The translations under genes and the position numbers were made by a program. The notes below the pieces were generated by a model. The model did no database searches. It was not told the origin of the DNA and saw only the letters and a program-made list of their open reading frames with translations. Of a stretch of DNA of 52,386 nucleotides, positions 43,456 through 52,287 are shown in pieces. Source of the DNA: CAMCTV01 sp964420985 (lineage in GTDB: Bacteria > Bacteroidota > Bacteroidia > Flavobacteriales_D > Sanyastnellaceae); the NCBI GenBank assembly GCA_964420985.1, contig CAYQUT010000021.1, positions 1-52,386 on the forward strand. Reading direction: 5' to 3'. Position 1 is the stretch's first letter. Each line of letters opens with the position of its first letter.

Positions 43456-43902
43456 ATGATGCATCAGGAAATTACGCTTTCTCTTTGGTTTCATCAAGAA
43501 GATGGCGATGTAAATCAGGTTGTAGAATATTACAAAGACATATTTGGGGAGTCTTTCCATGAGGGGCCTGTTATCCCTCTGGGAGATACCCCAGGAGGAA
43601 AGAGCAGTTTGTGCCATGTCCAATTATTTGGCATCGAATACGCATTGCTTTGTACCTCCAATGAGCATCATTCATTCAATGATTCTGCGTCCCTCGTGAT
43701 TAAATGCGCAGGTCAAGATGAGATTGATATGTATTGGGATTATTTCACCAAGGAAGGTAAAGTGTCCAATTGCGGATGGTGTCAGGATCGATGGGGTTTG
43801 AGTTGGCAAATTATTCCTGAAAATTTGGGTGAGTTGTTGCAACGCCCCAATGGATTTCAAGTAATGATGGGACAACAGAAAATCATCATCAATCAATATT
43901 AG
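43456..43902 (+). CDS. VOC superfamily protein (PhnB-like)
   Basis: A cytoplasmic protein of 148 residues with the beta-alpha-beta-beta-beta pattern of the PhnB/3-demethylubiquinone methyltransferase-like group of the vicinal-oxygen-chelate superfamily. Visible are ITLSLWFHQE, VVEYYKDIFGESF, CHVQLFGIEYALLCTS, SLVIKCAGQDEIDMYWDYF and CGWCQDRWGLSWQIIPENL. The true catalytic role of this group is unclear. Cotranscribed with the DUF4846 gene (one-base gap). A second ATG follows directly at 43459. Confidence 0.85.
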   Translation: MMHQEITLSLWFHQEDGDVNQVVEYYKDIFGESFHEGPVIPLGDTPGGKSSLCHVQLFGIEYALLCTSNEHHSFNDSASLVIKCAGQDEIDMYWDYFTKEGKVSNCGWCQDRWGLSWQIIPENLGELLQRPNGFQVMMGQQKIIINQY

Positions 43903-43940
43903 TATTGGTTTTATTGATTGGGCATCGAGAGAACTGATTT

Positions 43941-43968
43941 TTGTACTTTTCATTAGATTATACATTTG
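43941..43968 (+). promoter_or_regulatory. thioredoxin gene promoter, TTG-N17-TACATTTG
   Basis: TTG at 43941-43943 and the exact -7 element TACATTTG at 43961-43968 are 17 bases apart. It decides the start of the next gene, because the TTG at 43966 lies inside the promoter. Confidence 0.75.
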
Positions 43969-43989
43969 TTGTCATTAAAAACAAATGAT

Positions 43990-44304
43990 ATGATTGAATT
44001 GAATGAAAAAAATTGGAGTGATTTTATCTCCAAGAATGAAAAAGTTCTGGTGGATGTTTATGGAGATGGTTGTGGACCGTGCATGAAAATGGAGCCGGTA
44101 TTAATGGATTTGGAGTCACGATCATCTTCAGGAGTTGTGTTTGGAAAAATAAACGCAATGAACAACGTAGAGGTTGTTGCTAGGTTTGGAATTCGTTCCG
44201 TACCCGCTTTGTTGTATTTTAAAGGTGGAAAATGGATGTACCAGGAGTCAGGATTTAAGAACTTACAGGAGATTCAAAACAGCATTGAAACCTATTTGTT
44301 ATAA
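43990..44304 (+). CDS. thioredoxin family protein
   Basis: A protein of 104 residues with the thioredoxin fold. The active site CGPC is at 28-31 (YGDGCGPCMKMEP) and the cis-proline is in SVPALLYF (residue 72). It has no signal peptide, so it is cytoplasmic. The CGPC motif is classical, but the usual WCGPC Trp is replaced by Gly (GCGPC). The start is ATG 43990, set by the promoter just upstream. It ends 9 bases from the convergent lptD gene. Confidence 0.9.
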   Translation: MIELNEKNWSDFISKNEKVLVDVYGDGCGPCMKMEPVLMDLESRSSSGVVFGKINAMNNVEVVARFGIRSVPALLYFKGGKWMYQESGFKNLQEIQNSIETYLL

Positions 44305-44313
44305 CCAGTGATT

Positions 44314-46869
44314 TTACTCCCAATAGTTTTGGTCCGTTCCCAAGCTTCCTCTTTTTTGTAATTTGAGGTCTTGAAGAATACTGGCTTTTACGTTAAGCTG
44401 TGCAAAATAGGATTTGCGATCCCCAAAAGGAACGGCATTGAATGAGAATTCCCAGCAGTGCAGATCCCAATGCAATCCGATGATGGAAGGAGTGAATTCT
44501 TCCATTTTAAAGTCATAACCCGTATTCACAGAGATGGCCCACTTTTTAAGAATGGTAATGTCACCCACCAATGTTACCGCTTGAACCCATTGTGAAGAGT
44601 CTTGCTGTTTGGATTTGTCCCAAATATTGGCATAACGCAAATTGTACTTCATGTTCAAGCTCCAAGGTGTACTAAAGTCAATCTGCTGTCCATTGTTGGA
44701 CAAGGATGCGGCTGTATTGTTGGTGTACAAATTGGGAGTGGGGACGTTGCTTTTGGGTTGATCTGTCTTTTTCTTTCCACCATCGCCGCGCATGTTGAAT
44801 CCCAATGCCAGATTGGCACCCTCCAATCTGGTAAAGCGGTTTTGTGTACTCCAAAGAAATTGATTGATTTCTCTTCCCAGTGAATCACGGTCGTATAAAC
44901 TGTGTGTTGAATTATAGTTCAACGTGATGTTTTGACCAATGGTGGTAAATGCGCTCCATTGAAGATTACTCCAATTGAGTGAATCTGCGATGGTATTGTA
45001 TGAAGTAGCGGTTTTGAAGCCCTCAATGATTTTAACTTTCTTGTAACTGATTTTACCCCCTTTGCTCTCTCTGATCTTGGCTTCAAGGTTTTGATTGATG
45101 GATAAATTGATATTGGCAGATTCTCTGGTGGATGAGGGCCGGAATCGCGCAGCATCAAAAGCGGTATATCCAACAAAAGCTCCATCCTCTCCATACGGAC
45201 CGTTGAGGCTATAATTGTTTTTTGGTGCGTAACTCACACCAACGTTGGGTTGAATAACATGGCGGAAAGCTTTGAAGTATCCCGGTTTGCGCAATACCCA
45301 ATTGCCGTAAATTCTGGAGTTTGCGGAAATACTCGTGTTCCAATTGTTGCCCCATAACATTTGATTGAGGGTGTCCAATTTTGTGGTGGCATTTTCCGTG
45401 TTGTAAACAGGAGCCAGTGTTTGAAAGGCTTGGTACAAAGTAAAGTTGGCAGATGGATTGATTGTGGCATAGGCCCCCAACTTCCATGACGTGGAGGCAT
45501 TGGTGTTGTATCGGATCCCGTGTGATGCTCTCTTAAAAAGAGGGGTAATATTGTTGGGATTGAAATCGGATTCTTTTCCTGAATAAAGACTTTCTGCGTT
45601 GATGGTTCCTGATATACCAATGGGTGATTTTGGGAAAATATTCTTAAATAAGTTGATGCGCTGAACGTTAAAAGTCACGGAAGGCAGCGTTACTTGCATA
45701 ATCTGTGTCTGGGTGTTTTGAGTGTGATTGGCAGTTAATGCCAAAGAGAACGGTTTGCCTGGAAAAGATTTGCTCCATTGCAAAGATGAATTGAAAGTGC
45801 CGGTCAAATAATCTTGTTGCGATGCATTGAGGTTGTTGCGGAAATTTTGACTAGATCCCAAATTCACGTTGGCACTGAAAGTTTGATCGGGCCGTGCTTT
45901 GGCATCTTGGTAATGCGTCCAGCGCACATTGAAGGTATGCTGTTGGAAGTAGCTAGGCAATTCCACTAGCCCCAATTTATTGACTGTTTTTGAAATATTG
46001 AAGTTTCCCGAATAACGATATCTTTTTTTGTAGTTGGTAATGTTTCGGATACTCCAGGAACCGCGCGTGTAGAGATCAACCATGATCCGCGTGTCCAAAT
46101 GTTGATTCATTGGATAGTAGTAACCTAAGTTTTGCAGGAAGAATCCACGTTCACCGCCATTACCATAACCAGGAAGTAGAATTCCCGCGGTACTCTCTTT
46201 TTTATTGGGGAAGAAACCAAAAGGCAACGCCAACGGAACAGGCACTTTTCTAATCTTCATGTAGAAGGGACCTGTCACCACTTTATCATTGGGAATAACG
46301 ACAGCCTTGGTGAGGTGAAAATGAAAGTGCGGATTGGGATTGTCGCAAGTGGTCAACATTCCATTGCGGATGTGGATTTTTTCATTGGTCTGACGCTTAG
46401 AAACCTGGGCCAAGAGATAAGCCTCCCCTTCTTGTGTTCGTGATCCATAACTGATACCGCGCTTGGTATCAAAGTTGAAACCCAAAGAGTCATTTTCAAA
46501 AGAATTGGTAGCGTCCTTGAACAGAGGGCGACCAATCCAAGCCCCAATCGAATCCTTTGTTCCACCGGCGTATACCGTTTTTTCTTTGATGCTAAATCGA
46601 ATGCGCGCCGCTTTGAGCTCTATGTCTTTGTATTGAACAAATGAACCATCTCCGAATAAGTAAATCCAATCATTGGCCAAGTCAAAAATGGTGGAGTCCT
46701 TTCCGAAATAGTGAACTGTTTCGTCAAAGCCGGCCAATTCCTTTTTGACCACCGTATCGTTGGGCACGACAGTTGAGTCTTGTTGCGTGAAGCCCAATAG
46801 GGGCATCAAGCTTATCAACATTGATACGATGAAAATTGAAATATACCGATGTCTATCTGCGTTGTACAA
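44314..46869 (-). CDS. lptD: LPS-assembly protein LptD family
   Basis: An outer-membrane protein of 851 residues. After the signal peptide, residues about 45-200 form the periplasmic OstA-like domain that takes LPS from LptA (DWIYLFGDGSFVQYKDIELKA, IRNGMLTTCDNPNPHFHF). The family segment YMKIRKVPVPLALPFGFFPN follows, then a long C-terminal barrel with alternating aromatic beta strands to about 840. It inserts LPS in the outer leaflet, matching the O-antigen genes here. The start is TTG 46869, which provides the basic signal n-region (RHRYISIF); ATG 46821 would give a very short signal. A C-terminal sorting domain is absent. Confidence 0.88.
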   Translation of the reverse strand: MYNADRHRYISIFIVSMLISLMPLLGFTQQDSTVVPNDTVVKKELAGFDETVHYFGKDSTIFDLANDWIYLFGDGSFVQYKDIELKAARIRFSIKEKTVYAGGTKDSIGAWIGRPLFKDATNSFENDSLGFNFDTKRGISYGSRTQEGEAYLLAQVSKRQTNEKIHIRNGMLTTCDNPNPHFHFHLTKAVVIPNDKVVTGPFYMKIRKVPVPLALPFGFFPNKKESTAGILLPGYGNGGERGFFLQNLGYYYPMNQHLDTRIMVDLYTRGSWSIRNITNYKKRYRYSGNFNISKTVNKLGLVELPSYFQQHTFNVRWTHYQDAKARPDQTFSANVNLGSSQNFRNNLNASQQDYLTGTFNSSLQWSKSFPGKPFSLALTANHTQNTQTQIMQVTLPSVTFNVQRINLFKNIFPKSPIGISGTINAESLYSGKESDFNPNNITPLFKRASHGIRYNTNASTSWKLGAYATINPSANFTLYQAFQTLAPVYNTENATTKLDTLNQMLWGNNWNTSISANSRIYGNWVLRKPGYFKAFRHVIQPNVGVSYAPKNNYSLNGPYGEDGAFVGYTAFDAARFRPSSTRESANINLSINQNLEAKIRESKGGKISYKKVKIIEGFKTATSYNTIADSLNWSNLQWSAFTTIGQNITLNYNSTHSLYDRDSLGREINQFLWSTQNRFTRLEGANLALGFNMRGDGGKKKTDQPKSNVPTPNLYTNNTAASLSNNGQQIDFSTPWSLNMKYNLRYANIWDKSKQQDSSQWVQAVTLVGDITILKKWAISVNTGYDFKMEEFTPSIIGLHWDLHCWEFSFNAVPFGDRKSYFAQLNVKASILQDLKLQKRGSLGTDQNYWE

Positions 46870-46873
46870 AAAA

Positions 46874-46881
46874 TACTTTTG
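46874..46881 (+). promoter_or_regulatory. -7 element TACTTTTG before the amidase operon
   Basis: An exact TAnnTTTG match 39 bases before the amidase ATG, in the 51-base divergent gap with lptD. No TTG at the canonical distance was found. Confidence 0.45.
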
Positions 46882-46920
46882 TTAGGGTTCTTAATTCTGT
46901 TGTAAAAATAGGACGAAGCC

Positions 46921-48162
46921 ATGGAAATCATGAAAACAATTGTGAAACGAAAACAAATTGGTGTTGTTTTGTTGCTGGTAGCTTTCACGGCTATTTTTTA
47001 TGCCTTTGTTCCCACCACAACAGTTGCAAAGACTTTTGTCCTTGTTTTGGATGCTGGTCATGGAGGAAAAGATCCTGGTAACTTAGGCACGGGTAGAATA
47101 AAAAAAACAGAAAAAGATGTAACATTGGATGTGGTTTTGGCCGTTGGTCAAATGATAGAAAAGAAGTATCCTGAGGTCAAAGTGGTCTATACCCGAAATG
47201 GCGATACTTTCCCAACTTTGAAAGAAAGGGTGAATATTGCCAATCGCAACAAGGCAGATTTGTTTATTTCAGTCCATTGCAACGCCAATGCCAATACATC
47301 TGCTTACGGTTCAGAGAGCTTTGTGATGGGTTTGCACAAAACGGAAGAGAGTTTGGCTACAGCGATGAAAGAAAATGCTTCTATTTTTTTAGAAGAAAAT
47401 CAGGGAAAGGATTATGATGGATTTGATCCCAACAATCCAGATACTTACATAGCGCTGTCTTTGAGAGAGAATGTTTTTCTTGAACAAAGTGCTGATTTGG
47501 CCAAGCACGTCCAAGATTTTTTCAAGACACAATTGGGCAGAAAAGATAGAGGGGTAAAGCAAGCTGGGTACTACGTGATATCTTTCACCAATATGCCCAG
47601 TATTTTAATTGAGTTGGGATTTTTAACCAACCCCAATGAAGAGGATTATCTGCAAAGTGCGGCGGGCAAGTCATCATTGTCCAAGGGTATTTTTACTGCT
47701 TTCGAGAAGTACATAAACGGAATGAAAAAGGGGCAATCTCCCAATCAGATAGCAAAGGATCAAGCAGAGAATGAAAAAGAAATTGAGAATGTCATTGAGA
47801 ATGAGAACAAGAAAGAAAATGAAAGCGATAATGACACAGCATCAAGTGGCCCGTTGTCAGAGGAGATTGATGGGGTGATGTGGAGAGAAGGAAATGAAGA
47901 GGGTATTTGGTTCAAAGTTCAAGTGCATACTTCTCCACAATTGTTGAAAGAGAGTGCCAAGGATTTCAAAGGGTTGAAACGTGTTGAGCATTATATTTAC
48001 AGCGGACAATACAAGTATACTGTGGGTAGAACGCAAAGTTTTAGTGAAGCCAAATTGGGGATGAAAGCCATGCAAACCAGAGGCTTTACAGATGCTTTTA
48101 TTGTCGCATTTGAAAATGGTGCACGGATAGATTTAAAAGAAGCATTGAAAAAGGTTAAGTAG
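46921..48162 (+). CDS. N-acetylmuramoyl-L-alanine amidase (Amidase_3) with SPOR-like C-terminus
   Basis: Cleaves the bond between N-acetylmuramic acid and the stem peptide of peptidoglycan. The N-terminal hydrophobic segment (residues 12-32) is a signal or membrane anchor. The zinc amidase core has LDAGHGGKDPG, RIKKTEKDVTL (second metal ligand Glu), SVHCNANAN and SILIELGFLTN (catalytic Glu). A highly charged Asn/Glu/Lys linker (about 270-315) leads to a SPOR-like region (WFKVQVHTSPQLL to FIVAFENG) that would target septal peptidoglycan. Start is ATG 46921 or, three codons later, 46930. It is followed after one base by the MCE gene. Confidence 0.92.
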   Translation: MEIMKTIVKRKQIGVVLLLVAFTAIFYAFVPTTTVAKTFVLVLDAGHGGKDPGNLGTGRIKKTEKDVTLDVVLAVGQMIEKKYPEVKVVYTRNGDTFPTLKERVNIANRNKADLFISVHCNANANTSAYGSESFVMGLHKTEESLATAMKENASIFLEENQGKDYDGFDPNNPDTYIALSLRENVFLEQSADLAKHVQDFFKTQLGRKDRGVKQAGYYVISFTNMPSILIELGFLTNPNEEDYLQSAAGKSSLSKGIFTAFEKYINGMKKGQSPNQIAKDQAENEKEIENVIENENKKENESDNDTASSGPLSEEIDGVMWREGNEEGIWFKVQVHTSPQLLKESAKDFKGLKRVEHYIYSGQYKYTVGRTQSFSEAKLGMKAMQTRGFTDAFIVAFENGARIDLKEALKKVK

Positions 48163-48163
48163 C

Positions 48164-49204
48164 ATGAAGATTTCGAGAGAATTTTGGTTGGGTACATTGG
48201 TCATCTTGGTGATTGCAGTTGTGTACTTTGGAATCAATTTTCTCAAAGGCACCAACCTTTTTCTGAAGCACAAACGATATTATTCCTTGTATGAGAACGT
48301 AGCTGGAATTGCTCCTTCAAGTCCAGTTGTATTAAATGGCTACAAGATAGGTCAAGTGAAAGATGTGCATATTTTCGAAGCCGATCAATCCAAAATCGTA
48401 ATTGAACTGAGCATCAACGACGAACATGTGAGAATACCCAAGGATTCAGAGTTTCAGATTTATGAATCAGATTTGTTTGGCGGTAAGGCTGTGCGACTCA
48501 TCTTGGGCGATAGCACTTTATTTGCTGAGAACAAAGACACCCTAATGGGATCTTTGGCTCTTGGATTGACAGAGTCATTGAAACAAGAAATTGAGCCACT
48601 CAGGGCCAAGACCATTGAATTAATTTCAGGTATCGACTCCGCCATCACACAATTGAATCAAGTATTCAAGGATCCAAGAACCAAGGAAATACCAGCACTC
48701 TTCGCCAACATTCAACGGACGCTGAAGAACGTTGAAAGCTCCACCGCCTCCTTTAGTCAAGTGATGAATCAAGGAGGGCCGCACATCGTTGACATTCTGG
48801 GAAGTGCAAGAAGCATAGCTGAGAATTTAAAGAATAACAACAGTCGACTTTCCCAGGTGATTCAGAACTTTGAACAAATTTCAGACACGCTCAAAAGGGC
48901 GCAGGTTGGAGCAACCATCATGAAAGTCAATCAGGCGGTCACGGGTTTGAATCAAGTGGTAACCGATATTAATGCAGGAAAGGGATCCATAGGTGCTTTG
49001 ATGAAATCAGATGAGTTGCATGTAAAGTTGAGCAATGCAGCAGCAAGTTTGGATGTGCTGCTGGATGACATTCAAAAAAATCCAAAACGATACTTGTCCT
49101 TCTCGGTAGTAGGTAGAAAGGAACAAGATGGATTTTCAAAAAAGGAGTTGGAAGAAATTAGAAAGGAAATCAACAACATTAATCTGGATAAAAAGAAGCA
49201 ATGA
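48164..49204 (+). CDS. MCE domain protein (MlaD-like)
   Basis: A protein of 346 residues with one N-terminal helix (FWLGTLVILVIAVVYFGINF, 7-26) and an MCE domain at about 35-115 (YENVAGIAPSSPVVLNGYKIG, IPKDSEFQIYESDLFGGKAV). A long helical tail with coiled-coil features follows. MCE proteins carry lipids between membranes with an MlaE/MlaF-type ABC partner; no such partner is in the window. It follows the amidase by one base and overlaps the next gene as ATGA, so it is firmly in this operon. It would link lipid transport with cell-wall turnover. Confidence 0.9.
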   Translation: MKISREFWLGTLVILVIAVVYFGINFLKGTNLFLKHKRYYSLYENVAGIAPSSPVVLNGYKIGQVKDVHIFEADQSKIVIELSINDEHVRIPKDSEFQIYESDLFGGKAVRLILGDSTLFAENKDTLMGSLALGLTESLKQEIEPLRAKTIELISGIDSAITQLNQVFKDPRTKEIPALFANIQRTLKNVESSTASFSQVMNQGGPHIVDILGSARSIAENLKNNNSRLSQVIQNFEQISDTLKRAQVGATIMKVNQAVTGLNQVVTDINAGKGSIGALMKSDELHVKLSNAAASLDVLLDDIQKNPKRYLSFSVVGRKEQDGFSKKELEEIRKEINNINLDKKKQ

Positions 49205-50496
49205 TTGGGCAATTGGTATTTATCATATTGCTGAGTGCAGGTGGCTACATGGCATTCAAGCGTTTTCAGTTTGTTAGAAGAAATATTTTGTTGGGTCGTG
49301 ATGTGCAAATCGATGGCACAGCAAGCGAACGATGGGGCACCATGTTACGTGTTGCATTGGGACAAGGCAAGATGTTTACGCGCCCCATAGCCGCTATTTT
49401 CCATTTGTTCTTGTATGCAGGTTTTGTCATCATCAATATTGAAGTGGTTGAGATTGTTTTAGATGGTGTTTTAGGACAACACCGGTTGTTCCATGGAATC
49501 GGTAATATTTACAATTGGCTGATTGCTGCCTTTGAAGTTTTGGCATTTTTGGTTATGGTGGGTTGTGTGGTTTTTTTGTACAGGAGAAACATTGCGAAGC
49601 TTCCCCGATTTCATTGGAGGGAGATGACCCAATGGCCCAAGTCCGATGCCAATATTATTTTGTTCACTGAGATAGCGTTGATGTCTGCATTCTTGAAAAT
49701 GAATGCGGCTGAGGGGATCTTGGCTGCTCGGGGAGTTGAACATTATGTCAACATGGGAACCTTGCCCATCAGTCAATTTGTATCACCGTTTTTACAGAAT
49801 TACAGCACGGGAGCTTTGATTGCCATTGAGCGTTTCTGCTGGTGGTTTCACATCATTGGTATTTTGGCCTTCATTGTTTATCTCAGCTATTCCAAGCACT
49901 TACACATTTTATTGGCATTCCCCAATACCTATTACAGCAAGTTGCGTCCAGCTGGAGCTTTAGATAACATGAGCAATGTGACCAATGAGGTGAAATTGAT
50001 GATGGATCCAACAGCGCAAGTCACAGAGGATCCATTGGCCCCTAAAAAGTTTGGAGCCAAAGATGTAACCGATTTGAGTTGGGTACAACTGCTCAATGCA
50101 TATAGCTGTACGGAGTGTGGCAGATGCACTTCTCAATGTCCCGCTAACCAAACGGGTAAGTTGTTGAGTCCGCGTAAGATCATGATGGACACGCGAGACA
50201 GAATGGAGGAAGTAGGAAGGTGTATGGATGCTGGTGTATCTTATGACAACAAAAGTTTATTGGGTGATTACATTACATTTGAAGAGTTGTGGGCTTGTAC
50301 CTCCTGCAATGCCTGCACGGAGGCTTGTCCCATCAACATCAATCCTCTTGAGATTATCATTGACCTTAGAAGATATCTGATGATGGAAGAGTCGCAATCA
50401 CCGGAGAGTATTACCACCATGTTGACGAACATTGAGAACAATGGAGCACCATGGGCATTTGCACAAGCAGACAGAGGCAATTGGACACAAGAATAA
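49201..50496 (+). CDS. membrane (Fe-S)-binding protein, 4Fe-4S ferredoxin type
   Basis: A protein of 431 residues. The first about 240 carry about five transmembrane segments with histidine-containing helices (PIAAIFHLFLYAGF, WWFHIIGILAFIVYLSYSKH), as in NarI/HdrE-like haem b subunits. The C-terminal part has two 4Fe-4S motifs, CTECGRCTSQCP (near 303-314) and CTSCNACTEACP (near 365-376). It resembles HdrC/HdrE or GlpC-like electron-transfer subunits and probably passes electrons between a quinone and the CCG-domain protein encoded next. Starts with ATGA overlap to the MCE gene. Confidence 0.9.
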   Translation: MIGQLVFIILLSAGGYMAFKRFQFVRRNILLGRDVQIDGTASERWGTMLRVALGQGKMFTRPIAAIFHLFLYAGFVIINIEVVEIVLDGVLGQHRLFHGIGNIYNWLIAAFEVLAFLVMVGCVVFLYRRNIAKLPRFHWREMTQWPKSDANIILFTEIALMSAFLKMNAAEGILAARGVEHYVNMGTLPISQFVSPFLQNYSTGALIAIERFCWWFHIIGILAFIVYLSYSKHLHILLAFPNTYYSKLRPAGALDNMSNVTNEVKLMMDPTAQVTEDPLAPKKFGAKDVTDLSWVQLLNAYSCTECGRCTSQCPANQTGKLLSPRKIMMDTRDRMEEVGRCMDAGVSYDNKSLLGDYITFEELWACTSCNACTEACPININPLEIIIDLRRYLMMEESQSPESITTMLTNIENNGAPWAFAQADRGNWTQE

Positions 50497-50500
50497 AGTT

Positions 50501-51289
50501 ATGGCAGAATTTCAAGTTAGAACAATGGCCGATTGCATGGCCGCAGGGGAGACACCGGAAGTATTGTTTTGGGTGGGATGTGCTGGAAGTTTTGATGATC
50601 GCGCCAAGAAAATCACCAAGGCCATTGCCAAAATATTGCACAAGGCCAATGTGAGTTTCGCCATTTTGGGAAGCGAGGAGAGTTGCACTGGAGATCCCGC
50701 GAAAAGAGCAGGAAACGAATTTTTGTTTCAAATGATGGCGATGCAAAACATCGAGGTCATGAATGCGTACGAGGTGAAGAAAATCGTTACCGGATGTCCC
50801 CATTGTTTTAACACGCTGAAAAATGAATATCCAGCATTGGGTGGAAAGTATGAGGTGATGCACCACACACAACTGATACAAAATTTGATTTCGGATGGAA
50901 AGTTGAGCATTGAAGGAGGGGTGTTCAAAGGAAAGAAAATTACATTCCATGATCCTTGCTATTTAGGAAGAGGCAATGGTGAGTATGAAGCACCTCGTGC
51001 CTTGATTCAAAAGTTGGATGCTGAGTTGGTGGAGATGAAGCGATGCAAGACCAATGGCTTGTGTTGTGGAGCGGGCGGTGCACAAATGTTCAAGGAGGCG
51101 GAGAAAGGAAACAAAGAGGTGAACATTGAACGCACAGAGGATGCATTAGCCATACAGCCCAATGTGATTGCAACTGGATGTCCATTTTGCAATACCATGA
51201 TGACCGACGGAGTCAAAAATTTCGAGCAAGAGCATGTGATCGCGGTGAAGGATATAGCCGAATTGATTGCGGAGGCAGGGGAGTTGTAG
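50501..51289 (+). CDS. CCG-domain (Fe-S) oxidoreductase subunit, HdrB/LutA-like
   Basis: A cytoplasmic protein of 262 residues with two cysteine-rich CCG domains. The first has VGCAG (GCAGSFDDR), ESCTGD and TGCPHCFNTLKNEY; the second has HDPCYLGRGN, LCCGAGGAQMF and TGCPFCNTMM. Such domains bind noncubane Fe-S clusters and act with ferredoxin-type subunits. ATG 50501 follows the preceding stop by four bases and is chosen over an upstream extension to 50432 that overlaps that gene. With its partner it forms a quinone-linked redox module whose substrate is not known. Confidence 0.92.
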   Translation: MAEFQVRTMADCMAAGETPEVLFWVGCAGSFDDRAKKITKAIAKILHKANVSFAILGSEESCTGDPAKRAGNEFLFQMMAMQNIEVMNAYEVKKIVTGCPHCFNTLKNEYPALGGKYEVMHHTQLIQNLISDGKLSIEGGVFKGKKITFHDPCYLGRGNGEYEAPRALIQKLDAELVEMKRCKTNGLCCGAGGAQMFKEAEKGNKEVNIERTEDALAIQPNVIATGCPFCNTMMTDGVKNFEQEHVIAVKDIAELIAEAGEL

Positions 51290-51296
51290 TTTGCTC

Positions 51297-51860
51297 TTAC
51301 TCAATCACAATGTCATATTGATCCAACAATCCCCTGATTTCTGATTGTGAAAACATGGCCCTTTTAATTTTATTGTTTGCAGGATGGATTGAATAGTGAA
51401 TGGAGGTTCTGAAATCCGCTTGCTCCAAATTTGTGTTGTAAAATATGGCACTAGAAAAATCGCAATCTTGAAAATTACTTTTACTAAAATCACCTTCTGT
51501 GAAATCTACCTCTGATAATTTGCAGCCCTTGAACAAGGCCTTTTTCAGTAATACTTGAAAGAAAGATGCATGGGTTAAATTGCATTGATTAAAGTTCATT
51601 TGTAGTCCCATGGGGTTGGCGTTTTCAAAGAGAAGCCCCAACATCTTACAATTGGTAAATTGAACTTGTCTAAAAGCTGTTCCATTGATATTGCATAGGC
51701 TTATATTACAATCTCGGAATTCACAATTGGTGAATTTTACTCCGCTCAAATTCGTATTGGCAAAATTGCAAAAAGAGAAAGTGCAGTCTTCAAAGTCTCT
51801 GTCGGGTAGGACCTCTAGAGCGTAGTCGATGTTTTGGTAGTGTTGGTCAAATTGTGCCAT
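51297..51860 (-). CDS. pentapeptide repeat protein, Qnr/McbG-like
   Basis: A protein of 187 residues made of A(D/N)LXX-type pentapeptides: DFEDCTFSFCNFANTNLSG, FTNCEFRDCNISLC, FKGCKLSEVDF, DFSKSNFQDCDFSSA and NLEQADF. They would fold into a right-handed quadrilateral beta helix. The C-terminal cap HPANNKIKRAMFS..EIRGLLDQYDI resembles the end of the Qnr and McbG proteins that mimic DNA and protect gyrase. Qnr proteins are about 215 residues, so this is shorter. Whether it affects quinolone sensitivity cannot be told from sequence. It is transcribed towards the convergent redox gene, 7 bases apart. Confidence 0.85.
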   Translation of the reverse strand: MAQFDQHYQNIDYALEVLPDRDFEDCTFSFCNFANTNLSGVKFTNCEFRDCNISLCNINGTAFRQVQFTNCKMLGLLFENANPMGLQMNFNQCNLTHASFFQVLLKKALFKGCKLSEVDFTEGDFSKSNFQDCDFSSAIFYNTNLEQADFRTSIHYSIHPANNKIKRAMFSQSEIRGLLDQYDIVIE

Positions 51861-51867
51861 ATGGTGG

Positions 51868-51986
51868 ATCAGTATATGAGTGAATCAGTGTATCAGTGTA
51901 TCAGTGAATCAGTATATCAGTATATCAGTATATCAGTATATCAGTGAATCAGTATATCAGTATATCAGTGAATCAGTGTATCAGTA
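51868..51986. repeat. 8-bp tandem array, consensus ATCAGTRW
   Basis: About 14 to 15 copies of an 8-base unit, ATCAGT followed by A/G and T/A, with unit variants ATCAGTAT, ATCAGTGA and ATCAGTGT. It lies directly upstream of the pentapeptide gene, so it sits in or beside that gene's promoter region. There is no reading frame of note. Confidence 0.9.
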
Positions 51987-52083
51987 AATCTCCCCTCCTG
52001 CTCGAGCTTGCGAGAGAAAGGAGGGGTGTCCCGACGAGCGTCAGCGCAGTCGGGATGGGGTGGTGTATTCAGAGCGAGAAACA
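51987..52083. repeat. palindromic intergenic element, copy 1
   Basis: A 97-base non-repetitive insert in the array. It contains CCCCTCCT (51992-51999) paired with AGGAGGGG (52019-52026), with inner pairs CTCG/CGAG. It also contains TCCCGAC (52029-52035) paired with GTCGGGA (52049-52055). Two adjacent stems could form, as in REP-like elements. An identical copy starts 204 bases further on. Confidence 0.85.
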
Positions 52084-52190
52084 GTGTATCAGTGGATTAG
52101 TGGATTAGTATATCAGTATATCGGTTTATCAGTGTATCAGTGTATCAGTGTATCAGTATATCAGTATATCAGTGAATCAGTGTATCAGTA
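52084..52190. repeat. 8-bp tandem array, middle block
   Basis: A continuation of the ATCAGTRW array between the two palindromic elements, with variants GATTAGTG and ATCGGTTT. Its last 39 bases (52152-52190) repeat the sequence before copy 1 exactly. Confidence 0.85.
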
Positions 52191-52287
52191 AATCTCCCCT
52201 CCTGCTCGAGCTTGCGAGAGAAAGGAGGGGTGTCCCGACGAGCGTCAGCGCAGTCGGGATGGGGTGGTGTATTCAGAGCGAGAAACA
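52191..52287. repeat. palindromic intergenic element, copy 2
   Basis: Identical over all 97 bases to copy 1. Together with the preceding array units, the perfect direct duplication covers 52152-52287 versus 51948-52083 (136 bases, offset 204). Confidence 0.9.
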
